64,000 bases of DNA from Nemania diffusa (lineage: Eukaryota; Ascomycota; Sordariomycetes; Xylariales; Xylariaceae), in assembly GCA_038501195.1 (NCBI GenBank), contig JBBPUQ010000010.1:1939501-2003500 (forward strand), written 5' to 3'. Made by a program: the position numbers and the translations under genes. The notes beneath the pieces are model-generated. The model was not told the origin of the DNA. It worked only from the letters and a program-made list of their open reading frames with translations, and ran no database searches. Within the stretch, counting starts at the first letter, position 1; every line of letters begins with the position of its first letter. Shown here piece by piece: positions 29,791-42,900 of the stretch.

Positions 29791-32700
29791 TTATATATTT
29801 GTTTTTATTTTGTTTATTAATGTTTTAATTTATATAATAAATTTGTTAATAAATATTAAAGTTTTAAATACTTAGTTTAATTTTTGTTTTATAAATATAT
29901 TAATAAAATTATTAATATTATTTATTTATTATATTTTAAAAATTTTTTTTTTTTTATATAATTTATAAAGTAATATAATATTAATTATAAGCTGTTTTTT
30001 TTGTATTATTTTAAACTTAATTAAACAGTTATATAAAAATTTTAAATTTAAATATAAAATTGTTAAAATTAAAATAATTTTTAATATAGTTAAAATTTAT
30101 TAAATTATTATATATAAAATAATTGTACTATTAAAACTATTAATTATATTATATAATTTATTTATAAATATATTATAAATAACTTTTTTATATTTATTTA
30201 AGTTTTAATATATAATATTACTAGTAATTTTAAAATTTAAATTGTTTTTTATATATTGTTTTGTTACTAATATAATAATAAATTTAAGCTATAAAGTTAT
30301 ATTTATATTATTTATAAATAATTTGTTAATAAATATAAACAATTTTATATAATTTAAATTTAATAATATAAAAGTTAATTTATAATTAAAGTTGTTTGTT
30401 TGTTATTAAATTTTTTAATTTAAATTTTTAATATTATTTAATTAAAAGTTAATTATTTATATAGCTATTAATAAATTATATATTGTTTTTAATTAATATA
30501 TATTATTAATATATATTTTTTATATATATTATAAAATATATTTTTAAATAGTTTTTTTTATATAATAGTTAATTAAAACTAGTTAATTATTTTAGCTTTT
30601 TTAAATTAAAATTATATTATTTTTATATAATAAAATAACTTATTTGTTATTAAATTTAATTAAATAATTTAGTTAAAATATTTTTTTTAATTTTATATAA
30701 AAATTAGTTTATTATAGTTTATATTTTTTTTTTATTAAAAAATTTAATATAATAAAATTAAATATATTATTTATTTATAAATTTATAATATTAAAATTAT
30801 TAGTTTATTTTATTATATATAAAAAGTATAAATTATATATAAATATAAATATATTAAATTTTTTATAATAATATTAATAATATATTTTAAATTAATATAG
30901 TTTTAATTTAACTAATTTATATAATAATTATATAATTTTTAAAATAATACTTTTGAAATATTTAAACTTTAGTTTAGTTAACAATTATATAAAGATTTTT
31001 TTTGCTAGTTTGTTTTTTAACTATATATATATTTATATAATATTTTAAAGTTTATTTAAAATATTATAATTATAAATTAGTAAAAATTTAAATATAAATA
31101 ATAGTTTTTAGTTTATTTGTTAAATAGTTAAAAATTAAATAAATATTAATTTTTTTTTAAAATTTTTATATTTTTATATAATAAGTTTTAACTTTTTATA
31201 TAGTTTAGTTATTTTTTTTTTTAATTTTTTATATAAAATAAAACTTAAAAATTTAAATATTTTTATATTTTATTTAATTATATTTAATAAATTAAAATAC
31301 TTTTTATACAACAAAATTGTTAATTTTAATAACATTTAATTTTTTAAATAATACTTTAAACATATTAATTATATTATTTTTTTACAGTTTTATTATTAAT
31401 ATATATACTTTTTATTTTTTTGTTATAAAAAAACTATAACTAGTTTATTATATAAAAATTATATATATATTTATGTTTTTTTTTAATTTATTGCGTTTTT
31501 TTTATATAATAAAAATTTAAAAATATTAAACTTTTATTCAATTTATTTTTTAGTTTTTTAATAATTATGTTTTTTTTATATAGTAATAAAGTTTTATTTA
31601 TATATATTAAAAATATATTAAATTGTTTATTAAATTAACAATAATATTTGATTTTTTAATCGATTAAATTTTATATAATTTATTTTAACTTTGTTTTTTT
31701 TTTTATATAAATATTTTATTTTTTAAAAGTAATAAAAATATATTATATATAATTAAGCTATTATATTTATTAATTATATAATTAATTTTGATTTTTATAT
31801 ATTTTTTATATAATATTTTTATTATTTTTTTTATTGCTTTAGTTTTTTATATAATATTTAACAATAAAAATAAGTTTTAGTTAACTTTTAAATATATATT
31901 AAAAACTAATAAAATAAATATAAAACTGTTTAATTTTGTAATATTATTTAAAGCTTTAATTATTATTTATAAAATTAATTTTTGTTTTATATAATAGTTT
32001 ATTTTTGCTTTAAAAATGTTATATATATATTAAAATAGTTTATATATTTTATTTATTTTATTTATTATTTAATAAACTTTAATAAATATTATATAATATT
32101 ATATCTTTACTATTTATATATAATTTTAAAATTTTTTAAATAAAAAGTTAATATTTAAGTTATAAATAATATAGTTTAACAGTTTTTAATATATATTAAT
32201 TTAATATTTATATAATATTTTTTATATATTATATATAAATATAAATTTTAAAAATATTACTGTTTAAAAAAATATTATAACATTAATAATATAAAAAATT
32301 TATTTGCTATTTATTTATATAATATTAATTATTACTTTATAATTAAAATTGTAATTGTTTTTAATTAAAAATTTAAAACATTGAAATATTTAATTATATA
32401 ATTAATAATAATAACAAAACTTTTAGATTTTTTTTAAAATTAAATAGTTTATATTATATTTTATATAATTAAATATTTTATATAAACGTTTTATATAAAA
32501 ATATTTAAAACAGCAATATAATTATTAAAGTTTTATTTTTATAAAATATATATTAATTTTATATAAACTTATATTAAAAAATAAATATTTTTATTTATAT
32601 ATAACAAAAATAGTTTTTTTATTATATTATATAATTAAATTTTTTATATTATTAAAATATATTTTTAAACAGTTAGCATTTTTAAAAAAAAACAAAAATA

Positions 32701-35162
32701 ATATTGCAATATTAAAAATATAATAAATTGTTATATTTAATTTATTTTTTATTTATATAATACTAATTATAATAATTATATAATTGTTATTAAAACAAAT
32801 ATATATTGTTTTTAATATTTAATTTACTTTTATATAAAAATATATTTAAAAATAAACTTTTAATTATATTTTTTTTACTATTAAATAATTAAAAACATTT
32901 ATATTTTATAATTTATTTTAATATTTTATATAATATTAATTATTTAATATAAACTAATTAAATAAAATAATAATATTTTAGTTTTAAATATTTTTATTTA
33001 TTATATAATATATAAATATATTATTTATAAAAAACTAAATCGATTAATTTTTTTATTTTTTGTTAATTTTTTAGTTATTTTTATTTAACTTTAGTTTAGT
33101 ATATTTTTTACATTTTATAAAATATACTAAAAACTAATTAAATATTAATATATAATTAAAAATTGTTTTATATAAATTAAAATATATATTTTTAATATAA
33201 ACTTTTTTTTAAAATATATAATTAATTAATTAATAACTTAGTTTTTTATATATAAAATATTTTTTGTTTATATAAAAGTTTTAAATAAATTGTTTTTTTA
33301 ATTGTATAAAGTTTTATTAAATATTAAACAAATTTAAAAATTTTTATATATTTTTAAATTAAAAACTTTTTATATAATTGTTTTAATAATATTTTTAATT
33401 AATAAAATATATATTGTTTATTTTTTATATAAAATGTTTTAATTTATTTTTGTTTGCTATTTAAAAACAAGTTTATAAATTAATAAAAAAGCTTTTATAT
33501 ATAAGTTTTTAAAATATTAAAGTTATTATTAACTTTAATATATTTTAATATATTTATATAATAATTATATTAAATTAAATTTTATTTTAATAGTTTATAT
33601 TAAAAGTTTGTTATATTTTTATAAACTTTATAATTATAATATTAAATATATTATAAATAAATAAATTAAAATTTTTTTTTTTAATTTATATAAAAATAAT
33701 ATTAATTTAATTAATTTAATATTAACTATAGTTTATATTAATATTAAAATAAATATTTATTATATAATAAATTTTGTTTTATATTTTTTTTAATTTAATA
33801 TTATATATATAAAAGTTTTTTATATAACTTTTTAATATTGTTAAAAAAATAATATAATATTAGTTTTTTGTTATTTTAAGTTGTTAATATATATTAATAA
33901 ATAATTATATTTTGTTATATAATAAGTTATATAGTTTACTAAAATAGTTCTTTTTTTTTTTTTATGTTTTTTAAAAAATAACATACTTTTTTAGTAAAAT
34001 TATTTCATTTTATACATTTTAAATTAAAAATAATTCAAAAAATGCATTTAATATTGTTAAATTAAATATTATACAAATATAAAACTGTTGTTTGAAAATA
34101 TATAAAAAATAATATATTACAAAATATTTATAAACTAATTAAAAATTTAATTTATAGCTAATAATTATTATATATTAATATATAAAATTAAAAATATATT
34201 TATATTTAATAGTTAATTATATAAACAATTTATTGTTTTTTTTTATAAATATTTAAAAATATATATTTAAAATTAGTTTTAACTATATTAATTTTAATTA
34301 AAATATATTTATATTGTTTATAGTTATATAAAACTGTTAATTTAAAATTAATAAATTAAATATTTATATAAAAAATAATAAAATTAATTAAGTAGTTAAA
34401 AAAAAAGTTTGTTTATTATTATTAAACAAATATTAGTTTTATACAATTTATATAAATTTTATTTGTTATTTTATATTATTGTTGCTATTATATTATATAT
34501 TTTTTTGTTTTAAAATATTAAATAATTTTTATTAAACTAGTTTGTTTATTTAATTTTATATTTTATATATTTAATATTTAAAGTTTTTAATATATAACTT
34601 TTATAATAGTTAATTAATTAAATTTAAATATTTATATTTAATAATATAATAAACTATTTAAATATTAAATATAATTAATATTATTATTATAATATTAAAC
34701 TTTTAGTTTTATAATTAAATATTAATATATTTTTATATATAATGTTTTAAAAGTTTATAATTAAAAACAATTTTGTTATATTAATTATTATTATTGCATA
34801 TAATAAAAAGTTCTTTTTTATTATATAACTGTTTTAATATTATAATAATTAAAAATATAAAGTAAAAAATAAAAAAGTTTTATTGTTTAATTATTATATA
34901 ACAAATAGTTTAATATAATTATATATTATTGCTTTTAATATTGCTTTTTATATTTAAAACTTTACAATATTATAAAATATACTTTAGTATAATAATTAAA
35001 CTTGATTTTTTATTTTAAATTTTATTATATAAAAATTACTTGATTTATATAAAGCAAAAACTTCAAAATATAATATAAAAACTTATTAAGTTTAATTAAG
35101 CTTTAAACTAGCTTTATTTTTACTTTTGCTAATTTATAATATATTTTATAACTATTAATTAA

Positions 35163-35428
35163 TATTAAATAAGCTATATATATATAATAATATATATAAA
35201 TTATATATAAACAAAATATAAAACTAGTTATATTATATTTATATTAATAATTGAATTTAAAAGAAATTTTTTTATACAACTAGAAATTTTATTATAAATA
35301 AAATTTTTGCTAGCGTATAAAATAAATACCTGTTTATGTAATTATATACTTGTTTATACAACTGCAATATAAATATTATACTATATAAACTATAATATAT
35401 AATTATAACTAATATTAATATTTTAACA
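35163..35428. repeat. Right LTR of element B
   Basis: 266-bp partner of 27292-27557. It keeps more G/C than the left copy, including an intact TTAACA end and GCTAGCG at about 35310. Confidence 0.88.
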
Positions 35429-35433
35429 ATAAA

Positions 35434-36669
35434 ACTATTAATTTTTTACTTTTTTTATTTTTAAATAAAAATATTTTATAATTTATTTTTTTATAATATA
35501 GTAATAATTTATTTTTTTATTTTTTATTAAATAAGTTTTTTTATAATATTAATTTTTTAAAAAATCGATTTTTAATTATATTAATTATAAAAAATATTAA
35601 AGTTTTAATAATATTTATAAATATAATAATAAAAATTGAAAATTTATTTACTTTTAAATAATATAATTATTATATTTTTATATTAAATATTATTTTAATT
35701 AATTATTAAGTTTTTTTTATTTATATAATATTTTTAATTTAAAATATAAAATTATTTTTTTATATTTTAAAATTTTTTATTTTATTAATATTAATTATAT
35801 ATTTATAAATAAAATAAATTATTTTTAATTTTTTTATTTATAATTTATTTAAAATAATATTATATTTTAATTATAAAATTATATAAACTAATATTTTTTA
35901 TTAAAATTTATTTATATTTATTTTAATATATATTATTTTTTTAATTTATATATATTTTATTACTATTTTTTTTAAATAATAAAAAATAATAAAAATATAT
36001 AATAATTATAAATATTTAATAAAAAAACTATTTATAATATATATATATTTATAACTTTAATTAATTAAAATTTTAATAATAAAAGTTTTATTATAAATAA
36101 AATTTATTATAAAAAATATATTATTTATATATTATTAAATTTTTATTTTAAAGTTTATAAAAATTAATTTATAAATTTATTTTTAACTATATTTATAATT
36201 AAAAATTATTTTTTTTTTTTTTTTAAATTTTTTTTTTTAAGTTTTTTTATTTTTTTTTAATATATTAATAGCTTTTATATTAATATTATATATAAAAAAT
36301 ATTAATAAATATTAAATTATAAAATAGCTGTTTTTTTTATAATATAAATAATTTTTGTTTTTTTTTTATTTATTTTTTTTTTTTTTAAATATTTATTAAA
36401 TTTTTAATTATTTATTAATAGTTTAAAAATTAATATTATTTATATTTATTATTAAAATATTTTTTTTTATATTTATTTTTTTTAATTTTATATTTAAATA
36501 AAAATTTATATTTTTTTAATTAAAGTTTTATATATATATAATATAATTATAACTTTTTAATTTTTTAATAATAATTATAATTTTATATATTTAATTTATA
36601 TAATTAAAAAAAAATAAAACAAATATTAATTTATTTATTAAAAAAAAATAAATAATTTTTTTTAATATA
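35434..36669. other. Element D interior between B and C
   Basis: Returns to about 2-3% G+C immediately after the right LTR of B. T-rich, no gene visible. Confidence 0.7.
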
Positions 36670-36674
36670 ATTAA

Positions 36675-36942
36675 TGTCGATTGGCTGTACTACTAAAGAG
36701 TACATTGTACGAGCTATGGCCACTATACGCCGGGGGGGGGGGGGGGGTCACAGGATCGTCGAAACTGGTCAAAAATACTATATTTTGTAAGTCTAGGTTT
36801 GTGGGGGTTTCAGCTACAGTACAAGTTATATAAGTCCATACAAATCACGTGCTATACAGTTAACTGGACTGTATATCTACAGTACTGTTAATTGTAAGCT
36901 GTATATATTGCATACATAGTACGTACAACTATTAGACTAACA
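36675..36942. repeat. Left LTR of element C
   Basis: Begins TGTCGATTGG and ends ACTAACA. About 40 differences from the right LTR, all transitions outside the G tract. It holds G16 at 36732-36747. Confidence 0.92.
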
Positions 36943-37055
36943 CTAGCAACTTTTTATATGTCTTATTTATATACCTTATCCAACTAACTATCTACTAACA
37001 CTTATTCGTTTGTTATATAAGTATTCGAACCTATAGAATATAATAAACTAAGTAT

Positions 37056-37600
37056 AACTGAAAAATCGAAAAAGTCAGAGGTCCAAAGAGGTCAAAAGTT
37101 GTTAACAAAGCCCTAAAAGGTCCAAGAAGTCCTAAGAAGTCGAAGGGTCAAAAAAGGTCAACAGGGCCCTAGGAAGTCTAAAAGGTCTAAAAAGTCCTAA
37201 AAAATCGAAAGTAGTCGAAAAAGTAAAAGCGTACAAATAAAATACCTATTTGAAAAGTCCTTTTTACGCAGAAGTGCTGGAATAGCTTTTTCTAGCACCG
37301 CTGTAAAAAAAAAATAGTTGTACAAACTGTCCTAAAAACAGTTTTACTTCTTCTAAAAAGTTTTAACCTTGTCAGTCAACTATACAAGTCGTACAGCTAT
37401 ATTTAGTGCTTTGTACCGAAAGGGGGGGTCTAGGAGGGGGGGTCGAGGAGGGTCGAGAACCAAGGGGGGTCAAAAAGGGTCGAAGAATCAAAGGGTCAAA
37501 AGGGTTCCAAAAAGTTCTTTTTCGAAACCCTACGAAGCTCTAGAAAGTCGAAAAAGTCCTAAAAAGGTCGAAAAGGTCCAAGAAAGTCTTAAAAAGTTCT
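37056..37600. repeat. Purine-rich GGTC repeats inside element C
   Basis: Short degenerate units built on AAAAGGTC or AAAAAGTC and AGAAGTCC occur in two blocks. The second block has runs of 7, 7, 3 and 6 G within about 50 bases (37421-37468). Confidence 0.75.
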
Positions 37601-37639
37601 ATTAACTAGTTTTCAACTTAGTCGATCGGCTGGTTGTAG

Positions 37640-37795
37640 ATCTAGTTAAGTAACTAATTCTTAAACTAATTAATTAACTAGTTCTAAGTCCAATTAAATA
37701 ACTAATTAGTTGACTAATTAACTAATTAACTAACTAATTAACTAGTTAATTAACTAGTTTCAACTTTAATTAAGTAATTAGTTAACGATATAGTA
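37640..37795. repeat. TTAACTAA repeats inside element C
   Basis: Overlapping TTAACTAATTAACTAGTTAA units with near-palindromic spacing. Could form hairpins; no function assigned. Confidence 0.75.
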
Positions 37796-38367
37796 GCTTG
37801 TTAACTAAAAAGAAGTAAAAGAAGGGGGGAAGAAGTAAAAAAAAATATCAACGTTAGTCTAAATAATACATTAACTGTTTTGTTAATTTTATTGTATAAA
37901 AAGTACTAGCTACTGTATAAAAAGTCACTTCAACTTTGCAATAAATAAGTTCTTATTATCCGAATCGTTAATTTAACGCTTTTTCGTACATTAGTTCCTA
38001 AAGTTATAACAAGCTGAAAAAGTAAATATACAAAAAAGTTGTTAATATTTAACAGTTGATTAGTTAACAGTTAGCTCTACTTTATAAAATTTTTTTTGTT
38101 GAAATAGTTAGTACAAAAAATAACAAAATAGCTCGCTGTTTCGTCGATCTATTGTATACAGTTTATTAACTATTACGTAAAAAAAATTTCAACTTTGTAA
38201 TAAGTAAATCTTTTATCCAATAGTTAATTTAACTTTCTTTTGTTTATTAACTAAATAGTAGTTTACTTTAGTTAGCAAAGTCGAAAATTTAAACAAAAAC
38301 TACTCTATAGCTAGTTTTTGTCTCCTCAATCTTACTAATTTGTAGTTGCTAGTGAACTACTAATCAG

Positions 38368-38633
38368 TGTTGATTAGTTGTATTACTAAAAAGTACATTG
38401 TATAAACTATAGCTACTATACGCCAAAGGGAGAAAGGGTTACAAAATTGTCGAAACTAGTCAAAAATACTATATTCTGTAAGTCTAAGTTTGTAGAAGTC
38501 TCGGCTACAGTACAAGTTATATAAGTCTATACAGGTCACGTACTATATAGTTAACTAGACTGTACGTCTACAGTACTGTCAACTGTAAGCTGTACATACT
38601 ACATACACAGTACATACAACTATTAAACCAACA
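38368..38633. repeat. Right LTR of element C
   Basis: Begins TGTTGATTAG and ends ACCAACA, giving perfect TGTTG/CAACA terminal inverted bases. The G16 of the left LTR corresponds to AAAGGGAGAAAGGG here, a textbook G-to-A series. Confidence 0.92.
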
Positions 38634-38638
38634 ATTAA

Positions 38639-39453
38639 TTTAATAAAATTATTTTATAATATATTTTTTATATTAATTAAAGTTTTTTTTTAATTAAAAA
38701 AAAACTTTAAAAAAAGTTATTTTTTTTTTTAATAAAACTTTAATAGTTTTTATATTATTTTTTTTAAATAATTTATATTAAAATAATAATTATAAAAATA
38801 ATTTAAAAATTTTATTAAATTATAATTATTAATATATTTTTTTATAATAAAAAATAATACTATTATTACTTTTATTATATTATTAAATAATTTATTAATA
38901 ATATAAAACTTATTTTAATTATTATTAATAAATTTAATATTTTTATTTAATTTATATTTAATAGTTATTTTTTATATAAAAAATTTAATTTAGTTTTTAA
39001 AAAACTTTTTTAATTAAATAAAAAGTTTTTTTTTAATATTTTTATAATTATTTATATTTAAGCTGTTTTTTTTAATTTAATTAATATATTAAATATATTT
39101 ATTATTAAAATTAAAAAAAAAAAACTAAAAGTTAATATTAAAATTAATATTAAAATTAAAGTTTTAATTTTAAATTATTTATTTATTATTTATAAATTAT
39201 TTAAATAATAATATAATTTATATTAAATATTAATAATTAAAAAGTTTAAAAATATATTTATAATATTTAATTATTTTTTTTTTTTTTTTTTATAATAATA
39301 AATAATTTAAAAATAATATTTTATATATTTAATTGTTTTGTTTTATTTTTGCTTTTTTATTTTTATAATAAAAATTATTTTTTTATAAATTTTTAATATT
39401 ATATAATTAAATAACTATATATTTACTATTTAAATAAATAACATTAAATTATA
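38639..39453. other. Element D interior, right part
   Basis: A/T-rich with a few CpT/ApG remnants; no gene seen. Confidence 0.6.
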
Positions 39454-39657
39454 TATAATAAATTAAAATTTAATATTTATAAATATATATTGTTTATAAT
39501 TTAGTTTAAAAAAAAAAAAAAAAAAAAAAGTTTTTTTAATATATATATTATATTTTAAAACAATTAAATAGTTTAATATATATAGCTAATATAATTTTAA
39601 CAATTATTTAAAATTATATTTATAAATTAAATTTAATAATTTATATAATTTATAATA
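39454..39657. repeat. Right LTR of element D
   Basis: Partner of 22245-22441, differing mainly by transitions and by an A22 instead of an A15 tract. Followed by AATAA, the probable target duplication. Confidence 0.7.
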
Positions 39658-39910
39658 AATAAAAATTTTTAAAAGTTTTAAATAAAAAAGTTTATATAAA
39701 AATAATATATTTTTAAAATAAATTATATTAATTAATATTTATAAAAAAAAATAACATTTATATATATTTATAAATTAAATAAAAATTTATAAAAATTTAT
39801 AAAAATTTATAAAAATTTATATATATATTTAAACTTTAAGTTTTAAAAATTATTATAAATTTTTTTTTTATAAAATTTATATTTTATTTTTTATTATTAT
39901 TTTATTTAAT
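39658..39910 (+). repeat. Repeat family X, copy 3
   Basis: Full-length match to the reverse complement of 21867-22153 and partial match to 16954-17150. It starts exactly at the AATAA target duplication of D and has 4 decamer units at 39781-39820. Confidence 0.75.
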
Positions 39911-42900
39911 TAATATTAATTATAATTATTATAAAATTAATTAAAAATATTTATATTATTAATATTTATAAAATTAATAAAATTATTATTAATAAAAAAA
40001 TTAAAAATTGTTTTATAAAAAAAATTATAAATTATTATAAAAAGTTTTTAAAATTATTTTTATTAAATATTATAATTTATTTAAAATATTTAATAAAATA
40101 AATTTTAATATTTTATATTTTAATTATTTATAAATAAATTATTATATTAAATTTATAAATATTAAAAAATTAAATAATTTAAAATATTTATAAATAAATT
40201 AAAAATTATAAAAAAATATTTAATAAATAATTTAAAAAAAGATTTATTAAATTAAATAATATTTTATTTATATTTTTTATTTTATTTATATATAAATTAT
40301 ATAATAAATTATAATGTTATATTAATTATTAAAAATTTAATATTTTTATAAAAAAAATTATTATTTATTATTATTAATTAAAAAAATATTGTTTTAAATT
40401 TTTAAAATATAAATCTTTATAAATATTAATATAAAATAAATATTTTATTAAATTTATATAAATTTAAATAAAAAAAACTTAATTATTTTTTATATTTATT
40501 ATAAAATTTATTAATATAAAATATTATTATTTAAATTTATTAATAAATTTTTAATATTTTAAAAATATATAAATAATATTTTATTTAATTATTTAAATAA
40601 TTTTTATAATATTTATATAAAAAATATATTAAAAAAAAATTATAATATTTTAAAAATATTAATTTATAAATTATAATAAAATAATTAAATTATTAAATTA
40701 ATTAATAAAAAAAAGTTTTTTTTATTTAAACTTTTTAATATAAAAAACTTTTTAACTTTTAAAAATTAAATTTAATTATATTTTTTATTTTAAATTATTA
40801 TAATTATAATTTATTTATTAAAATAAAAACTAATATTTTAATTTTATATAAAAAAAAAAAATATTTAATAATTTATTATTTTAAAATTTTATATAATTTA
40901 AAATTAAATTATAATATTTATAATAAAAAATTATTAATAATAATATTAATATTAAAAAAATTAAAATTAAAATTAATAAATAATTAATAAAAAAAATTAT
41001 TTTTTATTATTATAAATTATAAAATATTAAAATATTATAATTAAAAATAACATTATAATTTAAAATAAATTAATTAAATAATATTTTTTTTAAAATATAA
41101 TTTTATAATTATTTATTATTTAAAAAAAAAAATATTATTATAAATATTTTATTTTATAAATAATTAAATGTAATTATTTAAAAAAATAAAAAAATTATAT
41201 AATAATATTTAATTATATTTATATTTTTAATAAAATTTATTTAATATAAATAATAAATAATATAATAATTATTATTATTATTATAATTTAAAATAATTTA
41301 AAAAAAAGATTTAAAATAATTAATAAATTATTAATATATTAATTATATTTTTAAAAAAAATTATATTAATTTTATTATAAAAATATATTATTTAAAATTA
41401 AAAAATAAAAAAATTAAATAATTTATAAACTTTTAAAAAAAAAACTTATTTTTTATTAAAAAAAATTAATTATAATTAATTATATAAATTTATATATTTA
41501 ATTAATTTTTAAAATTTATAATTATTATTAATATTAAATTAAAAATAAAAATATTTAATTATAAATTTTAAATAAATATTAAAAAATTTTAAAAAATATA
41601 ATAATATATTAATTATAATAAATTAATTAAAAAAAAATATAAATAATATTTTATATAATAATAATAATAATAATAAAAAATATTATAAAAATATATTATA
41701 AAAGTTTTTTTTAAATTTTTAATATATTTATAATTTTAATTATTAATAAAAAATTTTAATTTATTTTAATTTTTATAAATAAATTAATAATTATAATTTT
41801 AAATAAATTAAATTTTTATTATAAATAATATTTAAATATTTATATTATATAAATTAATAAAGTTATTTTTTTATAAAATAAAAATAAATTTTTTTATATT
41901 TTTTTATTTTAATTAAAATTATTAAATTATTATTAAAAAATTAAAAAAAATAATTTTATAATAATAATATATTTAAAAATAAAAATAAAAAAAAGTTTAA
42001 ATTATAATAAATTATATTATTATTATAAAAATAAATATATAAAAAATTTTAAAAAAAAATAATTTATTAAATAAATAAAAAATAAAAAAACTTTAATTTT
42101 AATATAAATAATTATATATTTATTTTAAATAATTTAATAATTTTTTAAAATTTTAATATATAAAAAATATATATATATATTAAAAATTTAAAATTTTTAA
42201 AAAATAATTAATAAATATTATATAAATAAAATATAAAAATATTTTAATAATTTTTTATTTAAATAAAAATTAAAGATTTTATTAAAAAATTAATTAAATT
42301 AAAAATAAAATAAAAAATTATTAATAAAAAAATTTAAATTTTATAATTATATTATAAAACATTTTAATATTAAATTATATAATAAAATTATAATATTAAT
42401 AATAAATAATATTTAAATAAAAATTTAAAAAATAATAAATTATTTTTATATTAATTTTATTAAAATTATTTAAATATAATAAAACTTTTAATATATTTAA
42501 AAAAAAATATATATAAAATAAATTTTAATAAATTATTATATAATAATTAAATATAAAAAAATTTATAAAATAATATTATAAATAAAAAGTTTAAAATAAT
42601 ATTTATAAATAAATATTTAAAATAATTCTTTTTTATTAAAAAATATTTAATTTAATTATTATTTATATAAAAGTTTATTTTTTTTATAAAAAAAATAATT
42701 TTAATATAATAATTAATATAAATTATATAATTATTTAATTATATATTATAATTTTTTAACTTTTGTTTTTTTTTTATAAAATTTATTTATTATTAAATTT
42801 TATTGTTTTAAATAATTTATATATTATTTATTTTTATTATTTTATATTAATTAAATTTTTTATTTTTTTATTTTTTTTTATATTTAAATTTTTATATATA

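Larger units (their letters stand above)
27292..35428. mobile_element. LTR retrotransposon fossil B (8.1 kb), inserted in D
   Basis: Two 266-bp direct repeats of equal length, with ends that read TATTAA at the start and TTAACA or TTAATA at the end. These imply ancestral TGTTAA...TTAACA, a proper inverted LTR terminus. A perfect 5-bp duplication ATAAA lies at 27287-27291 and 35429-35433. Residual G+C (about 5-13% by line) is clearly above the D flanks, so B is younger than D. The interior has a 40-bp minisatellite, a 155-bp segmental duplication and long homopolymers (T at 28043-28071, A36 at about 28741-28776), but no surviving gag or pol frame. Confidence 0.88.
36675..38633. mobile_element. 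Short non-autonomous LTR element C (1.96 kb)
   Basis: Direct LTRs of 268 and 266 bp with TGTYG...YAACA ends are flanked by a perfect 5-bp duplication ATTAA (36670-36674 and 38634-38638). G+C is about 35-40%, against about 2% around it. The 1.4-kb interior has no gag, protease or reverse-transcriptase frame. It is made of purine-rich AAAAGGTC-type repeats (about 37060-37240 and 37410-37600) and TTAACTAA repeats (about 37640-37790). Size and lack of coding fit a TRIM-like or deletion-derived non-autonomous retrotransposon. The frame at 37369-37605 starts at TTG and is a K/G/S-rich translation of the repeat, not a gene. It is the youngest visible insertion. Confidence 0.9.
22245..39657. mobile_element. 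LTR retrotransposon fossil D carrying nested B and C
   Basis: Direct repeats of 197 and 204 bp lie 17.4 kb apart and are flanked by the same 5-mer AATAA. Inside lie two complete insertions, B (8137 bp) and C (1959 bp), each with its own 5-bp duplication. Subtracting both and one duplication each leaves about 7.3 kb, a usual full-length LTR element. No coding sequence is readable. Between the insertions D is about 1-3% G+C and holds long T tracts (22838-22858, 23407-23435). Orientation unknown. Confidence 0.72.

Noticed and set aside
37369..37605. 78-aa basic G/K/S-rich frame in element C
   Set aside because: Starts at TTG and follows the GGTC repeat units; not nucleocapsid-like (no CCHC zinc knuckle).
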